Both the position numbers and the translations under genes were made by a program. Below, one piece after another: positions 62,301 to 64,000 of a DNA stretch of 64,000 bases. The notes below the pieces were generated by a model that saw only the letters and a list, made by a program, of their open reading frames with translations, ran no database searches and was not told the origin of the DNA. Positions within the stretch are counted from its first letter, which is position 1. Each line of letters opens with the position of its first letter. Origin of the DNA: Lycocorax pyrrhopterus obiensis (Eukaryota; Chordata; Aves; Passeriformes; Paradisaeidae); assembly GCA_014706295.1 (NCBI GenBank), contig JACSVZ010000011.1:14081329-14145328 (forward strand), given 5' to 3'.

Positions 62301-63855
62301 GCACTGACTGGATGGCTCTGCCTGGGAGAGGGAATGGCATCTCTCTTGTCATTAAACTGATGCCCACAGCAGCACAGCAGGATGGAATTTGGCTGCAGCA
62401 AGAAAAACTTTTGGCCTCAACTCTGAGAACATTACTCAAAAGAGCCAGAGGGAAGCAGCAAAACCTGAGCTCACCTGCCATATCAAGGACTATATTCCTC
62501 TTCATAAGATCTTTTGCCCTCCCCACTTGTGCCAGGAGCCTCTTTCCCACTGGCACATGCACTGTTTAAGTGAACCAGACCCCAGCTCTCAGCAGGCTGC
62601 TCACTGTGTCCCAAACCAATGCTGCAGGGTGGTCACAGCCCAGCACAAGTTCACCACTTGCAGGAAGAAGGAGAGGCAACCCTTGGGAAATTTGTTCCAC
62701 CTCAAGCACCAAGCCCCACGCTAACAATTAATGTTATTCCTGCTCCCTTGAGAAAGAGGCCTAGGGCCATGCCTGGCTGTGAGCAGGGGACCGTCTCACC
62801 ACAGGCTGCTTTCCTAGCACTGTTCCCATGTCAAGATGGGCAGATCCAGCTGATTAAGCAACACTTCTCCTTTGGAGCTGCAGCCAGGCAGTGTGCTGGT
62901 GCTGGATGCACAAGGAAAGACAAGCAGCTGCAAGGCAAGCGCTGGTACCTGGCTGTGAGGGTCAGCGCCAACACCTTCTTGCCAACACCATCCACGTCCA
63001 CCACCAGCTCCAGTTTGTACTCTCCGACTGTGTTGGAACACAGGGTGACCTGGTAGAAGAGAAAAGAAGTGCAGCAAATATTTTCTCACTCCCAAACCCT
63101 CATCATCCATGTGTGGTGTCCTCCAATTTTTGTTCCATGGTACAGAAAGGGAGGATTTTGCCTTAATTCTTCTGCTAGTCCATAAGTAGAGCACAGTCTT
63201 TGGGAGTAACAAAAGCCTTCTGGCAATAAAAGATTTGTTAACAAGACTAATTTTTCACCTGACTACAATGACATAAATGCAGAAGAAATCTGTTGTCTTG
63301 AACAGAATCAGTCCAGCTTTACAGCAGGAAGCTGAGGGCAAAGTGTGGCCCAGCAGATGCTTCCTCTGCCAGCTTTCAATCAAAGAAATCACTCTCAAAA
63401 CCACAAGAATGGCTTCTGTACTTGATCATCTGGTACATGATTTCAGCTTGTGATTTTGGAGACAAAACAGCTCCTTCAGGGATATCCCAAGTGACCCAGC
63501 TAACAGAGGCCTCACACCAGTGCAGATCTCTCACTCACACGATGCTCAAAGCTGGCAGAGCTAAAGCCCTCCCACACACCAGTGAAATTTCAGCCCCACC
63601 GGCTGGACTCTTCCCATACCTCGATATCCTGGGATCCCAGGGAGCGGATGGTCCCTCTGCAGGGACTTATGCTAAATTCCCTTGGCTTCATAAAACCCTG
63701 AGCTCCCTTCCTCCAAGCCTGGCGAGTGGTTTTGCATATCTGAACAGAGCTGCAAATGCTGGGCTCTCCCAAGCCGTCCTCAGGAATACGGAGGTTGAAG
63801 GCCACGGGTGCCAGGGAGGTGTTGGACAGGGAGCACCTCAAGGTGCGAGGAAAGC
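44189..63855 (-). CDS. HYDIN: HYDIN-like gene, truncated (21 exons in window, 1,210 codons, both ends incomplete relative to HYDIN)
   Basis: HYDIN is a giant protein of the C2b projection in the ciliary central pair, built from many ASH/MSP-type immunoglobulin-like domains. Twenty-one exons, all with GT-AG borders and matching phases, translate without a stop into a protein collinear with an N-terminal-to-middle part of HYDIN, from memory about residues 560-1,400 of roughly 5,100. Conserved blocks include FPRTLRCSLSNTSL, GTTIVTDKPFAPALNF, LDFGCIMSDT, VEGGPTYEVVL and EQVLKVYYLPGRP. After VAGGCTVHIHFYATV the similarity fades and TGA follows at 44189-44191. The P-loop region and the long C-terminus are not found downstream. 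The 5' exons lie beyond 64000. The intact frame argues for a functional or recent copy. It could be a diverged HYDIN paralogue rather than the main locus. Confidence 0.88.
44429..44550 (-). CDS. HYDIN: HYDIN-like exon 20 (1120-1160)
   Basis: It encodes GFSVDLDQVQGLMYCHSHKF and NSANLPLGEVDVLLPIK. Acceptor TTCAAG|GTTTCA, donor TCAAG|GTACCA. Confidence 0.91.
45399..45535 (-). CDS. HYDIN: HYDIN-like exon 19 (1074-1119)
   Basis: It encodes IELSEYILKMGKVPLNESIS and NPGLLPVSFQADGSVLQDT, a clear ASH-type domain start. Acceptor TTCCAG|CATTGA, donor ACAG|GTAAGC. Confidence 0.91.
46543..46676 (-). CDS. HYDIN: HYDIN-like exon 18 (1030-1073)
   Basis: It encodes WMQMEIEKKLIEDHILELET and DRVFNKQMRQSL, matching the human helix LQMEVERLIVQSYVLE. 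Acceptor CCTCAG|TGGGAC, donor GTCGA|GTGAGT. Confidence 0.87.
47339..47571 (-). CDS. HYDIN: HYDIN-like exon 17 (952-1029) with ESSR/ESSM repeats
   Basis: It begins SEEIQQEEEENLEEEERQRN, continues into VVESSRESSRESSRESSRKS, MEPSTESSMESSMESSPDS and KDESGTV. The tandem four-residue units come from a 12-bp minisatellite. Acceptor CCTTCAG|AAAGTG, donor CCGTT|GTAAGA. Phase agrees on both sides although the sequence has no counterpart I know in human HYDIN. Confidence 0.72.
47372..47480. repeat. Coding minisatellite, 12-bp unit, about nine copies
   Basis: Tandem units of gactccctggac and gactccatggat type (plus strand); the four rightmost are nearly identical. The unit is a multiple of three, so array length can change without breaking the HYDIN-like frame. 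Confidence 0.92.
47572..47945. repeat. Local tandem duplication across HYDIN-like introns 15 and 16
   Basis: About 110 bp of intron starting with ctgaaggaaaaattatcc and including cccatttaagctgggaagtc recurs at 47572-47675 and 47834-47940. Both copies end at the same donor-side sequence agaaacaaacc. The unit is about 262 bp and contains exon 16. Confidence 0.85.
47675..47833 (-). CDS. HYDIN: HYDIN-like exon 16 (899-951)
   Basis: It encodes GNKKYEKILKEMRHNMEIHI and LDLEQCMDDSDAKKEQCSLS, acidic, matching the human segment around NEKYEMFL. Acceptor CCTTCAG|GAAATA, donor GAGG|GTTTGT, the latter chosen by phase and by its copy near 47935. Confidence 0.78.
48352..48529 (-). CDS. HYDIN: HYDIN-like exon 15 (840-898)
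   Basis: It encodes GSIAPGREQVLKVYYLPGRP and EICLKGEGTFPMITMDLPWM. The first part of this exon and its upstream intron are copied in inverted form at 42041-42382. Acceptor TTGCAG|GGTTCC, donor GAAAG|GTGAGC. Confidence 0.92.
48493..48832 (-). repeat. HYDIN intron/exon segment, partner of the inverted duplicate
   Basis: This is the source or sister copy of 42041-42382, in HYDIN sense orientation. It covers the start of exon 15 and about 300 bp of its upstream intron. Confidence 0.85.
50071..50208 (-). CDS. HYDIN: HYDIN-like exon 14 (794-839)
   Basis: It encodes VFNKVLKAEVTLRNTGVVEF and NPLPGVPVVVPST. Acceptor CTCCAG|GTGTTT, donor CCACA|GTGAGT. Confidence 0.92.
51006..51215 (-). CDS. HYDIN: HYDIN-like exon 13 (724-793)
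   Basis: It encodes VFDVLPLWGVLPPGQSELVT, FSFFGHANIVARVTALCHVE and GGPTYEVVLAGAASVPSYQL, strongly conserved. Acceptor CTCCAG|GTTTTC, donor TGCAG|GTACTG. Confidence 0.93.
51930..52028 (-). CDS. HYDIN: HYDIN-like exon 12 (691-723)
   Basis: It encodes ELSSTAVEPRRPVRMRG and HLNLGMEE, weakly like the human linker just before the VFD block. Acceptor TTCCAG|GAGCTG and donor GGAG|GTAAGT are in phase with both neighbours, which is the main support. Confidence 0.75.
52255..52345 (+). mobile_element. CR1 LINE 3' tail, plus strand
   Basis: A short plus-strand tail with ctctgaaggtcccttccaag and a degraded attcta-type ending, in the intron between HYDIN-like exons 11 and 12. Confidence 0.65.
53181..53364 (-). 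CDS. HYDIN: HYDIN-like exon 11 (629-690), acidic linker
   Basis: It encodes a charged linker: FTPSPPKFKLQSSKK, HSKSEGVEEPTKAPEAMQ and QQPADAEDSLEAE. It stands where human HYDIN has a much longer, poorly conserved linker. Acceptor TTCCAG|GTTCAC, donor CAGAG|GTAGAT. Confidence 0.82.
53638..53951 (-). CDS. HYDIN: HYDIN-like exon 10 (525-628)
   Basis: The longest exon here. It encodes FNPAYENDLNSRVAERALRV, RGEVYFPNLHLQTKALDFGC and YVEMTNCSPVPAQYHWSF. Acceptor TTGCAG|CCCATG, donor ATAAG|GTATGT. Confidence 0.93.
54438..54581 (-). CDS. HYDIN: HYDIN-like exon 9 (477-524)
   Basis: It encodes LMLQYKPLSLKNTCSLPLSI and FLICDVNQQPLPADSK. Acceptor CTGTAG|AAACCC, donor CCAAG|GTGAGC. Confidence 0.92.
54749..54892 (-). 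CDS. HYDIN: HYDIN-like exon 8 (429-476)
   Basis: It encodes VKERLLCHALVGKEKAKKKI and MQVNVTCKFICPVVQMSS. Acceptor TGCAG|GAGGTG, donor AGAAG|GTAAGT. Confidence 0.92.
55891..56146 (-). CDS. HYDIN: HYDIN-like exon 7 (343-428)
   Basis: It encodes YQFKVTNKGRRIHRLYWTTE and LRPGQTVEMVLEGCSSTAQ. Acceptor TTCTAG|CTTCAC, donor CCCAG|GTGAGG. Confidence 0.92.
56505..56743 (-). CDS. HYDIN: HYDIN-like exon 6 (264-342)
   Basis: It encodes WRIEPSKGVVPPKSEVSVIV and GTGTTIVTDKPFAPALNF, very close to the human block. Acceptor CTACAG|GCTGGC, donor TTCAG|GTAGGA. Confidence 0.92.
58619..58771 (-). CDS. HYDIN: HYDIN-like exon 5 (213-263)
   Basis: It encodes GQGPVVYVYPRKINFGTIPV and LSNQSDIPAPFWAEM. Acceptor GAACAG|GAAATC, donor AGATG|GTAAGT. 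Confidence 0.9.
58772..60951 (-). other. HYDIN-like intron 4
   Basis: About 2.2 kb, the largest HYDIN-like intron in the window apart from that between exons 5 and 6. It has poly(A) runs and no recognised exon. Phases of exons 4 and 5 match directly, so no missing exon is required. Confidence 0.7.
58800..58822. repeat. Poly(A) run
   Basis: An uninterrupted A-run of just over 20 bases in the intron between HYDIN-like exons 4 and 5. A shorter run lies at 59325-59340. Confidence 0.95.
60952..61116 (-). CDS. HYDIN: HYDIN-like exon 4 (158-212)
   Basis: It encodes SSVPSGIIEAHSSVEIPLAL and TAEVAVFGSEGSPL, matching the human PSGVISPSSTIHIPL and VYISIFGSQDPPL blocks. Acceptor TTCTAG|GAACAC, donor CGCTG|GTGAGA. 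Confidence 0.88.
61571..61706 (-). CDS. HYDIN: HYDIN-like exon 3 (112-157)
   Basis: It encodes CIVPPLQVLNPVVTFGRCCL and NDSDFPGCYGVLPQ. The VTFGRC strand marks the start of an ASH-type domain. Acceptor GCCCAG|ATGCAT, donor CTCAG|GTTTGG. Confidence 0.88.
62949..63049 (-). CDS. HYDIN: HYDIN-like exon 2 (79-111)
   Basis: It encodes VTLCSNTVGEYKLELVVDVD and GVGKKVLALTLTA. Acceptor TACCAG|GTCACC, donor CCAG|GTACCA. Confidence 0.9.
63620..63855 (-). CDS. HYDIN: HYDIN-like exon 1 in window (residues 1-78 of the visible part)
   Basis: It encodes FPRTLRCSLSNTSLAPVAFN, LRIPEDGLG and MKPREFSISPCRGTIRSLGS. Acceptor TTCTTAG|GCTTTC, donor TCGAG|GTATGG. Positions 63856-64000 are intron. Confidence 0.9.
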
Positions 63856-64000
63856 CTAAGAAAATGACACAAATCCATTTAGGCATCAGTATCCCATGAT
63901 TCCTGATGTGAATGTCCTGGTAGGATAAAACTGCTTGAAGTTTAGCTCTTTGTTATCTGAACTACAGCTCATTGAGTAGAAGAGGAGGAATTAATCCTCA

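Overview
This window looks like bird nuclear DNA, probably a neoavian and plausibly a songbird. It carries spliced vertebrate genes with GT-AG introns and two CpG-island promoters. It also carries many fragments of the avian CR1 LINE, identified by the C-terminal reverse-transcriptase coding sequence and the characteristic 3' ends. Every recognised gene lies on the minus strand, so transcription runs from high to low coordinates.

Layout from left to right. Positions 125-15661 hold the 5' part of EDC4 (mRNA decapping scaffold): 15 coding exons, 609 codons, all frame-consistent, with the 3' half beyond the left edge. A CpG island at about 15150-16010 is its promoter and first exon. NUTF2 (RanGDP import carrier) occupies 16884-30957 in coding sequence, with a CpG island and probable non-coding first exon near 39565. 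It gives the usual 127-residue protein and has a second, diverged copy of the last coding exon at 21008-21118. Positions 40050-44190 are a rearranged junction. It holds a 21/42-bp minisatellite, a CR1 fragment, a possible orphan terminal exon with a poly(A) signal, an inverted copy of a HYDIN intron and exon start, and a broken N-terminal piece of CMTR2. Positions 44189-63855 carry 21 consecutive HYDIN-type exons (1,210 codons) with intact frame and splice sites. They match an N-terminal-to-middle part of HYDIN, the central-pair protein of motile cilia, and then end in a stop. The 5' exons lie beyond the right edge; the large C-terminal part of HYDIN is not found.

EDC4 and NUTF2 are ordinary neighbours in vertebrates, with housekeeping roles in P-bodies and at the nuclear pore. 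The unusual part is the truncated HYDIN-like gene upstream of NUTF2. The CMTR2 fragment, inverted HYDIN segment, duplicated HYDIN exon/intron unit and coding minisatellite all suggest a segmental duplication and rearrangement. Family assignments rest on remembered protein families; no database search was possible.
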